A stretch of DNA of 12,623 nt from assembly GCA_007116685.1 (NCBI GenBank), contig SKIC01000078.1, forward strand, positions 1-12,623. The letters run 5' to 3'. The position numbers and the translations under genes are program-made. Shown one piece after another: positions 1-7,226 of this stretch; within the stretch, counting starts at the first letter, position 1, and the number at the start of each line of letters is the position of its first letter. A model generated the notes under the pieces. It was not told the DNA's origin and did no database searches. It saw only the letters and a program-made list of their open reading frames with translations. The DNA is from Balneolales bacterium (lineage in GTDB: Bacteria > Bacteroidota > Rhodothermia > Balneolales > Natronogracilivirgulaceae).

Positions 1-691
1 TACTTTCTGATTCTTTATAATCTTTTCCGCTAATCACTACGACGATTTCGCCTTTAAACTGTGTTCTTTGTTGAAAAACTGCTAACACCTCGGCCGCTGT
101 CCCACGACTGACCTCTTCGTAATATTTGGTTAATTCGCGGCAAACGGCGATAAGTCTATTGCTGCCAAAGTAGGTATTGATTTCTTTTAACAGGCGACCA
201 ATGCGATGAGTACTTTCAAGCAGTACGATGGTTCTGTCTTCTTCCGACAGAAACTCTAGTCGCGTTTTTCGGCCTTTTTTTGCAGGCAGAAATCCTTCAT
301 AAACAAATTTGTCGCACGGTAAGCCACTGGCTACCAATGCCGTAAGTGGTGCTGATGGGCCCGGAATACACGAAACAGTAAATCCATTAAGATGAGCTTC
401 TCTGGCAGCTAAAAAACCCGGGTCGGAGATTCCGGGCAGTCCTGCATCTGAAATAATCGCCACATCCTGACCAGCTTCTAAAAGCGAAATTACATGACCA
501 ACCTTCTGATGCTCATTATGTTGATGGAAAGAAATCTTCTGAGTTTCTATACCAAATTCTTTTAACAAAACCCCTGAAGTTCGAGTGTCTTCGCAGGCAA
601 TCAGAGAAACGGCTTTCAAAACCTCAACAGCTCTGAGGCTAAAATCATTAAGATTACCAATAGGAGTTCCGACTATAAATAGAGTTGACAA
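1..691 (-). CDS. rsmI: 16S rRNA (cytidine-1402-2'-O)-methyltransferase RsmI, 3' end cut by window edge
   Basis: 230 codons stay open from 691 to the window edge without a stop. RsmI is an SAM-dependent tetrapyrrole-methylase-fold enzyme that 2'-O-methylates C1402 of 16S rRNA in the decoding centre. Visible family motifs, in order: VGTPIGNLNDFSLRA at the N-terminus, ACEDTRTSG, ISDAGLPGISDPG, IPGPSAPLTALVASGLP, FVYEGFLPAKKGRK, ESTHRI (usually ESPHR), ELTKYYEEVSRGT and GEIVVVISG. The last motif lies near the end of the catalytic domain, so only a short tail should be missing. The start is TTG (691-689): an in-frame TAA lies four codons upstream (CAA AGC AGC ATT between), no ATG is available, and the resulting N-terminus MSTLFIVGTPIGNL fits the family. 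No Shine-Dalgarno is seen. It diverges from the VOC gene at 852. Function is firm; the exact start is an inference. Confidence 0.93.
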   Translation of the reverse strand, partial: MSTLFIVGTPIGNLNDFSLRAVEVLKAVSLIACEDTRTSGVLLKEFGIETQKISFHQHNEHQKVGHVISLLEAGQDVAIISDAGLPGISDPGFLAAREAHLNGFTVSCIPGPSAPLTALVASGLPCDKFVYEGFLPAKKGRKTRLEFLSEEDRTIVLLESTHRIGRLLKEINTYFGSNRLIAVCRELTKYYEEVSRGTAAEVLAVFQQRTQFKGEIVVVISGKDYKESES

Positions 692-762
692 AATGCTGCT
701 TTGTTAAGAAAAGGAGGAAGTTAGGTGTACTTTGTGTAGTAATTTTGAAAACACGCTAATAT

Positions 763-793
763 ATTGAAAGTCATGATGTAAATGATTTTCAAT
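763..793. repeat. Imperfect 12-bp inverted repeat in the divergent intergenic region
   Basis: The left arm ATTGAAAGTCAT (763-774) and right arm ATGATTTTCAAT (782-793) are complementary except for one position, which is a G-U pair in plus-strand RNA. The loop is 7 nt. No T-run follows on either strand, so it does not look like a terminator. It lies between rsmI and the VOC gene, in the rsmI leader, and could be an operator or an RNA structure. The rest of the 160-nt gap holds only the rsmI promoter; I see no small gene in it. Confidence 0.5.
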
Positions 794-829
794 TCTAATG
801 CGTTAGGAAATCAATAATCAAAAACTCCT

Positions 830-860
830 CAAAGATAAAGCACTACAATAGATGAACAAA
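830..860 (-). promoter_or_regulatory. Bacteroidota-type promoter for rsmI
   Basis: On the minus strand, TTTG (860-857) is followed by exactly 19 nt and then TATCTTTG (837-830), matching the Bacteroidota primary sigma consensus TTTG/TTG and TAnnTTTG. Transcription would start near 823, giving rsmI a leader of roughly 130 nt. The -33 box lies inside the first codons of the divergent VOC gene. This is a motif match only, with no transcript evidence. Confidence 0.55.
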
Positions 861-1232
861 CTTTTAGCGACAGGAATAAATCAAATTACTTTACGAGTTA
901 ACAATATTGCTCGTTCTGAAGAATTCTACTCTGATATTCTTGGATTTGATGTTGAAAAACGAATGGGTAAAGGGATGACCGTGTACAGAATCGGTTCTGA
1001 TACCCTAGTAATAGTGGAAGCTGAAACAGAATATGATCGATCAGCTAAGGATTATAGGGTAGACCATTTTGGATTCGTAGTGCGCGAAGCCGAAAAAATT
1101 GATGAATTGGCAGCCTACTTCAGAGAGAAAGAAGTGACAATCATCAGCGGGCCTGCAAATCGTAAGAACAGTCGTTTTCTTTTTATTATGGATCCAGACG
1201 GAAATCTCATAGAAATCTACACTGAAAACTAA
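852..1232 (+). CDS. VOC-superfamily (glyoxalase/extradiol dioxygenase-like) metalloprotein
   Basis: A 126-aa single-domain protein of the vicinal oxygen chelate superfamily. The family hallmarks are two beta-alpha-beta-beta-beta repeats: residues 8-55 with ITLRVNN, SEEFYSDILGF, and residues 68-123 with VDHFGFVV and MDPDGNLIEIY. The likely metal ligands are Gln11 (where many relatives have His), His72 and Glu121. Such proteins usually dimerise and bind one divalent metal; members isomerise thiol adducts, cleave aromatic rings or inactivate fosfomycin-like drugs. Substrate cannot be told from the sequence. No signal peptide or membrane segment, so cytoplasmic. It starts with ATG at 852 with no Shine-Dalgarno and is followed after 17 nt by the CDGSH gene, so the two are probably co-transcribed. 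Fold assignment is firm, activity unknown. Confidence 0.85.
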   Translation: MNKLLATGINQITLRVNNIARSEEFYSDILGFDVEKRMGKGMTVYRIGSDTLVIVEAETEYDRSAKDYRVDHFGFVVREAEKIDELAAYFREKEVTIISGPANRKNSRFLFIMDPDGNLIEIYTEN

Positions 1233-1249
1233 AACAAACAGGAAAAGTT

Positions 1250-1459
1250 ATGTCATCAGAAAACACGACTCAGGAAAACGAAACTACAGTTGAAGTAATG
1301 AAGAATGGACCGGTTTTGGTTTATGGAAAGTTACACATTACTCACAGCGACGGAACTACCGAAACAAAAGATAAAACCACTGCATTTTGCAGATGTGGAG
1401 CTAGTGCTAAGAAGCCATATTGTGATGGTTCTCACAGAAAAGCTGGATTTGAAGGATAA
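1250..1459 (+). CDS. CDGSH-type [2Fe-2S] iron-sulfur protein
   Basis: A 69-aa protein with one exact CDGSH iron-sulfur motif, CRCGASAKKPYCDGSH at residues 47-62. Cys47, Cys49, Cys58 and His62 are the predicted 3Cys-1His ligands of a [2Fe-2S] cluster, as in the mitoNEET family. Residues 14-45 form the short beta segment usual ahead of the motif (GPVLVYGKLHITHSDGTTE). The first 13 residues are acidic and polar, probably disordered. There is no membrane anchor, so this is a soluble cytoplasmic form. Family members are redox- or pH-sensitive and have been linked to electron or cluster transfer; the partner here is unknown. It follows the VOC gene by 17 nt and ends just before a strong hairpin. 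Cofactor prediction is strong, cellular role open. Confidence 0.9.
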   Translation: MSSENTTQENETTVEVMKNGPVLVYGKLHITHSDGTTETKDKTTAFCRCGASAKKPYCDGSHRKAGFEG

Positions 1460-1476
1460 GTTTGACTGAACTTTGC

Positions 1477-1515
1477 AAATAGGAATTCGGAAAATATCTC
1501 TCTGAATTCCTATTT
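1477..1515. terminator. Bidirectional hairpin terminator between CDGSH gene and purE
   Basis: Arms AAATAGGAATTCGG (1477-1490) and CTGAATTCCTATTT (1502-1515) form a 14-bp stem with one G-U pair and an 11-nt loop. The A-rich and T-rich outer ends give a short U-run in either direction. It lies 17 nt past the CDGSH stop, and its right arm includes the purE stop codon (1512-1510), so it can serve both convergent transcripts. Confidence 0.7.
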
Positions 1516-2004
1516 CAGATTTTCATTCTTCTTGACAGATTCTTCAGCCTGAGTTTCCATAAACCTCTCCATTTTTATGGAAACCTGCTCATCAAAAGCC
1601 CCAATTATTTTAGCTGCAAGAATACCAGCATTAACGGCATTATCGATTGCTACCGCAGCAACAGGAACTCCCTTCGGCATTTGAACTATAGACAATAGGC
1701 TATCCATTCCTTTCAAATGACGACTGGCTACTGGCACGCCAATTACAGGCAAACTCGTGTAAGCGGCTACCATACCGGGAAGATGAGCTGCACCGCCGGC
1801 TCCGGCAATAATAACTTTTAGTCCTCGATTTGCGGCAGACTTTGCATATTCAGCCATAACATCAGGAGTTCGATGTGCCGATGTAACTTTGGCTTCGTAA
1901 GTGATTCCAAATTTATCCAGATATTCCGCGGCTTGCTTCATTACCGGCCAATCGGAATCGCTGCCCATGATAATGCCAACCTGTACGTTTTTTTTAGTAT
2001 CCAT
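1510..2004 (-). CDS. purE: N5-carboxyaminoimidazole ribonucleotide mutase (PurE class I)
   Basis: 164 aa. It converts N5-CAIR, made by PurK, into CAIR in de novo purine synthesis, in the cytoplasm as an octamer in characterised relatives. Visible motifs: MGSDSDWPVM (13-22) for substrate phosphate binding, SAHRTP (42-47) with the catalytic His44, AGAGGAAHLPGM, and GMDSLLSIVQMPKGVPVA, which is the class I pattern. The adjacent purK also argues for class I rather than the direct CO2-using class II. The body is normal length; the last 25 residues or so are a charged tail (ESVKKNENLK). The ATG lies 3 nt past the purK stop, so the two are co-translated. The stop codon is part of the terminator stem. 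Confidence 0.96.
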   Translation of the reverse strand: MDTKKNVQVGIIMGSDSDWPVMKQAAEYLDKFGITYEAKVTSAHRTPDVMAEYAKSAANRGLKVIIAGAGGAAHLPGMVAAYTSLPVIGVPVASRHLKGMDSLLSIVQMPKGVPVAAVAIDNAVNAGILAAKIIGAFDEQVSIKMERFMETQAEESVKKNENLK

Positions 2005-2007
2005 GTA

Positions 2008-3162
2008 TTATAACTTGATTTTTTCTACAGCTTTGTCAGCTATGGTTAATAATTCTTGCACATCTTCTCCTAATAATGTAAAGTGTCCCATTTTACGACC
2101 AATCTTGCTCGACTCTTTTCCATAGATGTGCATGTAGCCTTGGGTTTCTTTGAGTAGTCCAGAAACATTTTCAGTTACAGCTTTTCGATTTTGGGTTCCT
2201 AAAATGTTCACCATTACAGCTGCTTTGGTCGTCATAACAGGTTGGGGCAGAGGTAAATCTAAAACGGCTCGCACATGAAGAGCAAATTGTGATAGGGAAC
2301 AGGCTTCCATGGAATAATGAGCAGAATTATGCGGTCTTGGCGCCGATTCATTCAAGAGTAATTGCCCATCTTTAGTAAGGAAAAACTCGAATGCAAAAAC
2401 GCCTTTGCCATCAATTGCTTGGGTTGCAGCTATTGCCATTTTTTGCGCTTTTTCTAGTATATCCTTATCGATAGGCGCCGGAGCCAGAACTTTTCTGCAA
2501 ATGTGATTAATTTGAATGGTTTCTACACAAGGAAATACAACTGTTCCTTTATCATTTCTGGCTACAGATACCGCTAATTCACGATCAAATGGAATGAAAG
2601 CCTCAGCAAGAATATCGTGACCTGCATTTCCACCAAGTTTGTCAAAACCGTTTAAAGCCTCATCGATGTTTTTAACGATCTCATTCCCATATCCATCATA
2701 TCCACCTTTGGATGATTTCAACAAATAAGGCCAGCCATGCTTTTCACCAAAATCAGCCATCTCTTCTTTATTGCTCACAATCCCAAAGGGCGCAACCGGG
2801 ATTCCCGCCTCCGAAAAGGTTTCTTTCTCAATCAATTTGGACTCTATTAAGCGGAAACTTTCTGGAGAGGGATACATAGGAGTTCCGCTTTTATCACGGA
2901 CGCGTTTTAATAGTTCTGAATCCAGAAATTCGTTTTCAAGAGTTACCAGATCGCAGGATTTTGCGAATTGAATAAGTTTTTCTTCATCATCAAAAGAGCC
3001 AGTAAATTGGAAAGGAGTAACTAAATTGAGAGGCTCCATTCCATGTGATGAACCGTAAGAAACTACTTGAATACCCAATTTAAAGGCTTCTAAAGCAGAC
3101 ATCCGGGCAAGCTGACCGGCTCCAAGAAAACCCAATTTAAAAGAAGCAGGAATCGCATCCAT
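2008..3162 (-). CDS. purK: N5-carboxyaminoimidazole ribonucleotide synthase (PurK)
   Basis: 384 aa, ATP-grasp enzyme. It carboxylates aminoimidazole ribonucleotide with bicarbonate and ATP to N5-CAIR, the substrate of PurE. The pre-ATP-grasp domain opens with GFLGAGQLARM (11-21). The ATP-grasp core has KSSKGGYDGYG (149-159), RELAVSVARN (194-203), VFAFEFFLTKDGQLLLNESA (255-274) and the signature APRPHNSAHYSMEAC (274-288). The C-terminal domain (from about 310) keeps VNILGTQ. Length is normal for the family. It lies 69 nt downstream of the DUF5103 gene, same strand, with no convincing promoter of its own in the gap, so it is either read through from the operon above or has a weak promoter. All motifs expected of an active enzyme are present. 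Confidence 0.96.
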   Translation of the reverse strand: MDAIPASFKLGFLGAGQLARMSALEAFKLGIQVVSYGSSHGMEPLNLVTPFQFTGSFDDEEKLIQFAKSCDLVTLENEFLDSELLKRVRDKSGTPMYPSPESFRLIESKLIEKETFSEAGIPVAPFGIVSNKEEMADFGEKHGWPYLLKSSKGGYDGYGNEIVKNIDEALNGFDKLGGNAGHDILAEAFIPFDRELAVSVARNDKGTVVFPCVETIQINHICRKVLAPAPIDKDILEKAQKMAIAATQAIDGKGVFAFEFFLTKDGQLLLNESAPRPHNSAHYSMEACSLSQFALHVRAVLDLPLPQPVMTTKAAVMVNILGTQNRKAVTENVSGLLKETQGYMHIYGKESSKIGRKMGHFTLLGEDVQELLTIADKAVEKIKL

Positions 3163-3231
3163 GAGATTTGAATTTTAAAACGTGAGAGGTTTTAGTCGGC
3201 AGTAAAAGTACAAAATACTTCCGTTCAAATC

Positions 3232-4563
3232 TTACTGAGTATGAAAAGAATAATAGTGTAAAAGTCTGTCGAACTGTTCTTGCGGATCGCGATAATACAC
3301 CAGTACGGCATATTCCTGCCTGGAATCAGCAAATGAGGCATCCAGTCTCAAATCATCAATAATGCCATCTTCAAGTACTACATATTTATAATCATAAATG
3401 CCTTCTTTAACCAAAGCGGATCCGGTAAAACGCCCAATTTCGTCGCTAAACTGCATTCTGTTTCTCTCGCTGATGTTCCAATTATTAAAAGGACCAACCA
3501 GGAAAATATCGGCCTCAGTATCCAATTCTCTGTAAGGGACTTCTAACTCAAAGTGAACACTGGCATATCTGGCTTCCGTATCATTTCGAGGCGAGCCAAA
3601 TCTGTTTTGACGTTCTGAGCGTGGTTGCACATTCAGATTTACAATATCTCTGTCTAAAATCACTCTAGGTGGTATGGTCTCGGGACGAAACTCTAGCACA
3701 TTTCGGGTATCGGTGCCTAAGCGATTTATATGTAATTGACGGAATTCATATCGCCCCGGGAAAGCATTTTCTCTGGTGATATGAGTCCTGAAAACTCCGG
3801 CTCGACTCATGTCCGTCTGATCGGCAAGCTTTTTTCTACCTAAAAATTGGTTTTGCACGAAAAATACCTCAAGGTCAATATTGGGCATATTTACAAAATT
3901 CGGATAGTGATATTCCGAAAAGACTTGGTGCATGAGCAAGGAAGGTCCTTGCGTGGGATAGAGAGATTCTATTTCCGTAGAAATGGCACCGCGTTCTTCA
4001 TGCAGTAAAAAGGGTAGTGAGAACAAACGCTCATCCGAATTGTAATCATGAATATGAATCATGTAATTACCACTCACCAAAAAACGGATATTTCTGTTAG
4101 GGAAAGTGTATTCAAAATGACTATAAGCCGGATTTTGAACATTAGATGGTTCATTTTCGACGATTACGTCAGATTCCTGACCTCGTATATAAAATCCCGG
4201 AATGAGATTACTTACACTCCAATCTGAATTATGATGAGTAAATCGCACTCGGAACATATCCGGTCTGGTTCCTAACTGGTCGAAGCGTAAGGTGAGCGTA
4301 TTGTTTCCACCAAGAACAATGGCAGGCATTCCAGCACGGTTTTCCCCGGGATACAATTGCACACTTCTGATTTGCGAAGGCGGCTGAGAATCCTGTATGG
4401 AGAAATTGTTTTGAAAAGGTGAGGTGAAATCAGCGGAGGAAGAAAATGTGCCGGGAATTACCTCGGTCATTGAGCAAGCTATAAAAACCAGTTTTAGGCA
4501 AATAATAGCTAAAACAGATTTGAAGTGAGGGATTTTATTGATAAAACTGGCCTTCAAAAACAA
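3232..4563 (-). CDS. DUF5103 / type IX secretion system plug-type lipoprotein
   Basis: Up to 443 aa. It has a basic N-terminus, a hydrophobic stretch (17-29) and a plausible lipobox FIAC with Cys30, so it is predicted to be a lipidated envelope protein. Family-like segments: IRSVQLYPG (65-73), HNSDWSVSNL (111-120), a fibronectin-like stretch ending SGNYMIHIHD (164-173), and a C-terminal E-set-like segment VGPFNNW (356-362) to IYDYKYVVLEDG (389-400). This matches the domain named after the plug protein of the SprA translocon of type IX secretion; whether this copy acts there is an inference, as no other secretion gene is in view. There is no ATG before the lipobox: the start must be TTG at 4563 or 4557, overlapping the end of dapF by 29 or 23 nt. 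No Shine-Dalgarno is visible. Confidence 0.82.
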   Translation of the reverse strand: MFLKASFINKIPHFKSVLAIICLKLVFIACSMTEVIPGTFSSSADFTSPFQNNFSIQDSQPPSQIRSVQLYPGENRAGMPAIVLGGNNTLTLRFDQLGTRPDMFRVRFTHHNSDWSVSNLIPGFYIRGQESDVIVENEPSNVQNPAYSHFEYTFPNRNIRFLVSGNYMIHIHDYNSDERLFSLPFLLHEERGAISTEIESLYPTQGPSLLMHQVFSEYHYPNFVNMPNIDLEVFFVQNQFLGRKKLADQTDMSRAGVFRTHITRENAFPGRYEFRQLHINRLGTDTRNVLEFRPETIPPRVILDRDIVNLNVQPRSERQNRFGSPRNDTEARYASVHFELEVPYRELDTEADIFLVGPFNNWNISERNRMQFSDEIGRFTGSALVKEGIYDYKYVVLEDGIIDDLRLDASFADSRQEYAVLVYYRDPQEQFDRLLHYYSFHTQ

Positions 4564-5374
4564 AAACAGCGTCTCCTTTTAGTGAGATATCAGAGTAAAC
4601 GGATGATTCAGCATTGTATTTGAATGAAACTTCAAGATTTCCACCGGCACATTGGACTCTGGTATTAGATTCCGGATTTTGTTCATTCTGTTTATGATGC
4701 CAGCCTATTGCAGAGGCTATTGCTCCGGTTCCGCAGGCTAAAGTGAGATTTTCTACGCCACGCTCGTAGGTCTGAAGTTCTATGACTTCAGCAGAAATTC
4801 CATTAATGAAGTTTACATTGGTTCCTTTTGGAAAGCGTTCTTGGTCGTATCGGATTTTTGAACCTTGCTCACGTAGAAACTCTTCATTTTGCAGGGTTTT
4901 CTTATCGCAGAATGTTACTACATGTTCCGTGGCGGTGTAAATCTCAAATAAATCATTTGGGAGTTTATTTGCCGAAGTTTCGATAGGGAAATGAATCGTA
5001 ACCTCAAAAATACCGGACTCAATTTTCGACACTTCTGCACTGAACACCTTGCTATTGATCTCGAATTTATGCTCAGAAGCGAATCCTAAGTGATAGGCAA
5101 AAGCAGAAAGGCAACGGGCTCCATTTCCACACATTCCGGCATCACTACCATCCGCATTTCGATAGACCATAGTAAAATCGACGCCTTCCGTTTTTGAAGG
5201 GAATAGCGCTAAGAGTCCGTCTGCGCCTATTCCTAATCTTCTGTCACAAAGTTGAGGACAGAGATTCACTAATTCTTCAAGGCTATACGACTCATCCCGA
5301 TTATCAATAACGACAAAGTCATTTCCTGCTCCTTGCATTTTCGTAAATGCCATAGATGATGAAGAATTACTCAT
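4535..5374 (-). CDS. dapF: Diaminopimelate epimerase
   Basis: 279 aa from the chosen ATG. A PLP-independent epimerase that turns LL-diaminopimelate into the meso form, used for lysine and as the peptidoglycan cross-linking residue. Two mirrored domains carry one catalytic Cys each: Cys82 in RNADGSDAGMCGNGARC, and Cys214 in LTLACGTGAIAS. The substrate-binding N-terminus FTKMQGAGNDFVVID and the RRLGIGADGLL segment are intact, and the length is normal. The frame is open upstream to 5404, but ATG 5374 overlaps the preceding gene's stop as ATGA, a classic coupled start; ATG 5353 (MAFTKMQ) is a second possibility. It lies between a clamp-loader gene and the DUF5103 gene, with which it overlaps at the 3' end. 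Confidence 0.95.
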   Translation of the reverse strand: MSNSSSSMAFTKMQGAGNDFVVIDNRDESYSLEELVNLCPQLCDRRLGIGADGLLALFPSKTEGVDFTMVYRNADGSDAGMCGNGARCLSAFAYHLGFASEHKFEINSKVFSAEVSKIESGIFEVTIHFPIETSANKLPNDLFEIYTATEHVVTFCDKKTLQNEEFLREQGSKIRYDQERFPKGTNVNFINGISAEVIELQTYERGVENLTLACGTGAIASAIGWHHKQNEQNPESNTRVQCAGGNLEVSFKYNAESSVYSDISLKGDAVFVFEGQFYQ

Positions 5375-6558
5375 GACTGTGTGGTTGCAGGTACTCTTTT
5401 CCAATTTTCGGATTCGGGAATTACGGTTTTATGTCCACGCATCAAATACGTAAAACGTAAAGACATAACGGTGAAGAGATATTTGGCATTCACATTTTGC
5501 CTGAGTAACTGCCGGAATTCATGACAAACCATAATTATTTCATCCAAGCGAGCATTTTTCAGATTCTGACAAAACTTTGAGATAGTGTCAATCTGATCTG
5601 AATTGGTAATCAAGCTTTCATCCTTGGTTGATCGATAAATGATTAAATCCCGAATAAAAGCCTCCATCATTGAAAAAATGCCTAATATTCTCTCATTATT
5701 ATATTGACTGCTCCACTGGGTAGCGGTTTTTATGATTGCTACAGCGTCATTCGTGAATGAATTTCTCAAAAACTGTATAATTTCCTCGCGATTCTCTTTG
5801 AGCGTATCCAAATCATAAAATCGGGTAGCACTGTAATTACCGCCTGAAATTTTGGATAAGAAATCGGCTTCGGTTTTAGCTAGCCCGTCAAAACGCAGTA
5901 AAGCATCACTCACATCAGATTCAGATAATGGCGTTGCAGAAATCAACTGACAGCGGGAGATAATGGTTGGTAGCAGGGCATCGATATTATCAGTAGTCAG
6001 AAAAAACAGGACTCTCTCCGGAGGCTCTTCCAACAATTTTAGAAAAGCATTATTAGCCTCTTTACCCATTTTTTCCACGTTGGAAATGATAATGATATTG
6101 TATTGGCCTTCATTGGGTTTTAAATAGGCAACGGGTTTCAGGCTTTCCCGAAAGTAATCAATAGCGTATCGGGAATATTTATTCGTTTTTTCTGCGGTGC
6201 CATCCAAAGATGGTCGAATAGAGTAGTCAACCACCTCATAAGGGTCTTGTGAAAGCAGCGTTATACGTTCCCGCAGTTCTGTGATTGGAGTACTGCCCGG
6301 AAAGGGCAGAAATAAATGTACATCAGGATGAATGTACCAGGAACTCTTGGCGCTTTTCTTTTCGGTTTCATTTAATTCTGTGAGATTATCAATCCCTTGC
6401 AGATATTCCGCAAAAGCCAGAGCCAATGCTTTTTTACCAACTCCTTGAGGTCCTGTAAATAAATATGCATGTGATAATCGTCCGGAATCTGCGATTTTCA
6501 TCAGTTTTTCCCGACTATCATGTTGACCTACAAGTCTTCTGTTTCCTAAAAGTGTCAT
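5371..6558 (-). CDS. holB: DNA polymerase III delta'-type clamp-loader subunit
   Basis: 395 aa. An AAA+ protein of the DnaX/HolB family that helps open and load the sliding clamp at the replication fork. Motifs: LVGQHDSREKL (9-19), RLSHAYLFTGPQGVGKK (27-43, a P-loop with Lys where Ser/Thr is usual), HPD (77-79), the degenerate Walker B region IIIISNVEKM (155-164), NAFLKLLEEPPE (170-181) and the sensor SRCQ (201-204). The single AAA+ module, the degenerate ATP site and the absence of a long C-terminal extension favour delta' over the gamma/tau subunit. The zinc-binding cysteines usual before HPD are missing. The start is ATG 6558, forming TGATG with the ccmB stop; the frame continues to a TTG at 6570 that I consider less likely. 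The last codon overlaps dapF as ATGA. Confidence 0.88.
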   Translation of the reverse strand: MTLLGNRRLVGQHDSREKLMKIADSGRLSHAYLFTGPQGVGKKALALAFAEYLQGIDNLTELNETEKKSAKSSWYIHPDVHLFLPFPGSTPITELRERITLLSQDPYEVVDYSIRPSLDGTAEKTNKYSRYAIDYFRESLKPVAYLKPNEGQYNIIIISNVEKMGKEANNAFLKLLEEPPERVLFFLTTDNIDALLPTIISRCQLISATPLSESDVSDALLRFDGLAKTEADFLSKISGGNYSATRFYDLDTLKENREEIIQFLRNSFTNDAVAIIKTATQWSSQYNNERILGIFSMMEAFIRDLIIYRSTKDESLITNSDQIDTISKFCQNLKNARLDEIIMVCHEFRQLLRQNVNAKYLFTVMSLRFTYLMRGHKTVIPESENWKRVPATTQS

Positions 6559-7226
6559 CAATCTTCCCAAATAAAATCAAATAATAAAACGGATGCCGTA
6601 ATCGTAACGCCGGCAAAACCAACCATAGCAAGAACGTCATCCAGAATTCCATCGGCCACCTCAACCGAAAAAGCTGATTGCGTAGTTCTGACCAATAGCA
6701 AAATTAAGGGTACCAGCAAGGGTAGGGATATTACGGAAAATATAGTCCCTTTACGTTCTGCCTGAGAAACAATTGCTCCAAGTAAAGTGGATACGCCTGA
6801 TAGTCCTAATGTTCCCAAAAACAAAGCAAGCAGTAGTAGCGTGATGTTGTGGATTTCTATAGAGAGTAAAAAAACAAAAACAGCAACAGAAACGCCGGTT
6901 ATTACCAAAGTGAATAAATAATTGAACAGTAGTTTGCCCGTGTAAACGGAAATAGCAGGAGCATTTAGCCTTAGCAAATCGAAAGTATGGCGTTCGGCTT
7001 CTGATACAAAGGCGCGCGATAAGCTGCTCAGCGAAGCAAAAAGGATTATAATCCATAACAAACCACTCTGGGCAGCAACGGATAATTCATCTGCTCTCAT
7101 AGAGAACAAAACGACCAGCAATGCGGAAATCACAAATGCCAGAACAGTGTTTAAAGCGTATTTTGATCGTAATTCAAGACGTAAATCTTTTTGAACTACG
7201 GCCAATGTTGATTGAAGCCAATTCAT
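6558..7226 (-). CDS. ccmB: Heme exporter / cytochrome c maturation protein CcmB
   Basis: 222 aa integral membrane protein, the channel-type subunit of the CcmABC transporter of system I cytochrome c maturation in the inner membrane. Six hydrophobic helices can be placed: about 25-43, 55-73, 97-121, 128-153, 161-179 and 194-219. Family features include QKDLRLELRSKYAL (12-25), SGLLWIIILFASLSSLSRAF (54-73) and the following ERHTFDLLRLNAP (78-90), TGKLLFNYLF (96-105) and LGTLGLSGVSTLLGAI (137-152). The ATG at 7226 is the first gene in the minus-strand block, facing the PTS IIA gene across a 158-nt region. No ccmA or ccmC lies in the window. No clear promoter was found on this strand, although one must exist upstream. 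Confidence 0.9.
   Translation of the reverse strand: MNWLQSTLAVVQKDLRLELRSKYALNTVLAFVISALLVVLFSMRADELSVAAQSGLLWIIILFASLSSLSRAFVSEAERHTFDLLRLNAPAISVYTGKLLFNYLFTLVITGVSVAVFVFLLSIEIHNITLLLLALFLGTLGLSGVSTLLGAIVSQAERKGTIFSVISLPLLVPLILLLVRTTQSAFSVEVADGILDDVLAMVGFAGVTITASVLLFDFIWED

Noticed and set aside
740..747. TAATTTTG on the plus strand, a -7 box match ahead of the VOC gene
   Set aside because: No TTG or TTTG lies 19-21 nt upstream, and the box alone is common in AT-rich DNA.
1901..2125. Plus-strand frame across the purE-purK junction
   Set aside because: Antisense to two confident genes and with no recognisable protein features.
3163..3231. Promoter or terminator for purK in the 69-nt gap
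   Set aside because: Only near matches (TATTTTG with wrong internal spacing, a 5-bp stem) were found.
6751..7056. 101-codon open frame inside ccmB on the same strand
   Set aside because: Out-of-frame reading of ccmB, Cys- and Phe-rich without any family resemblance.
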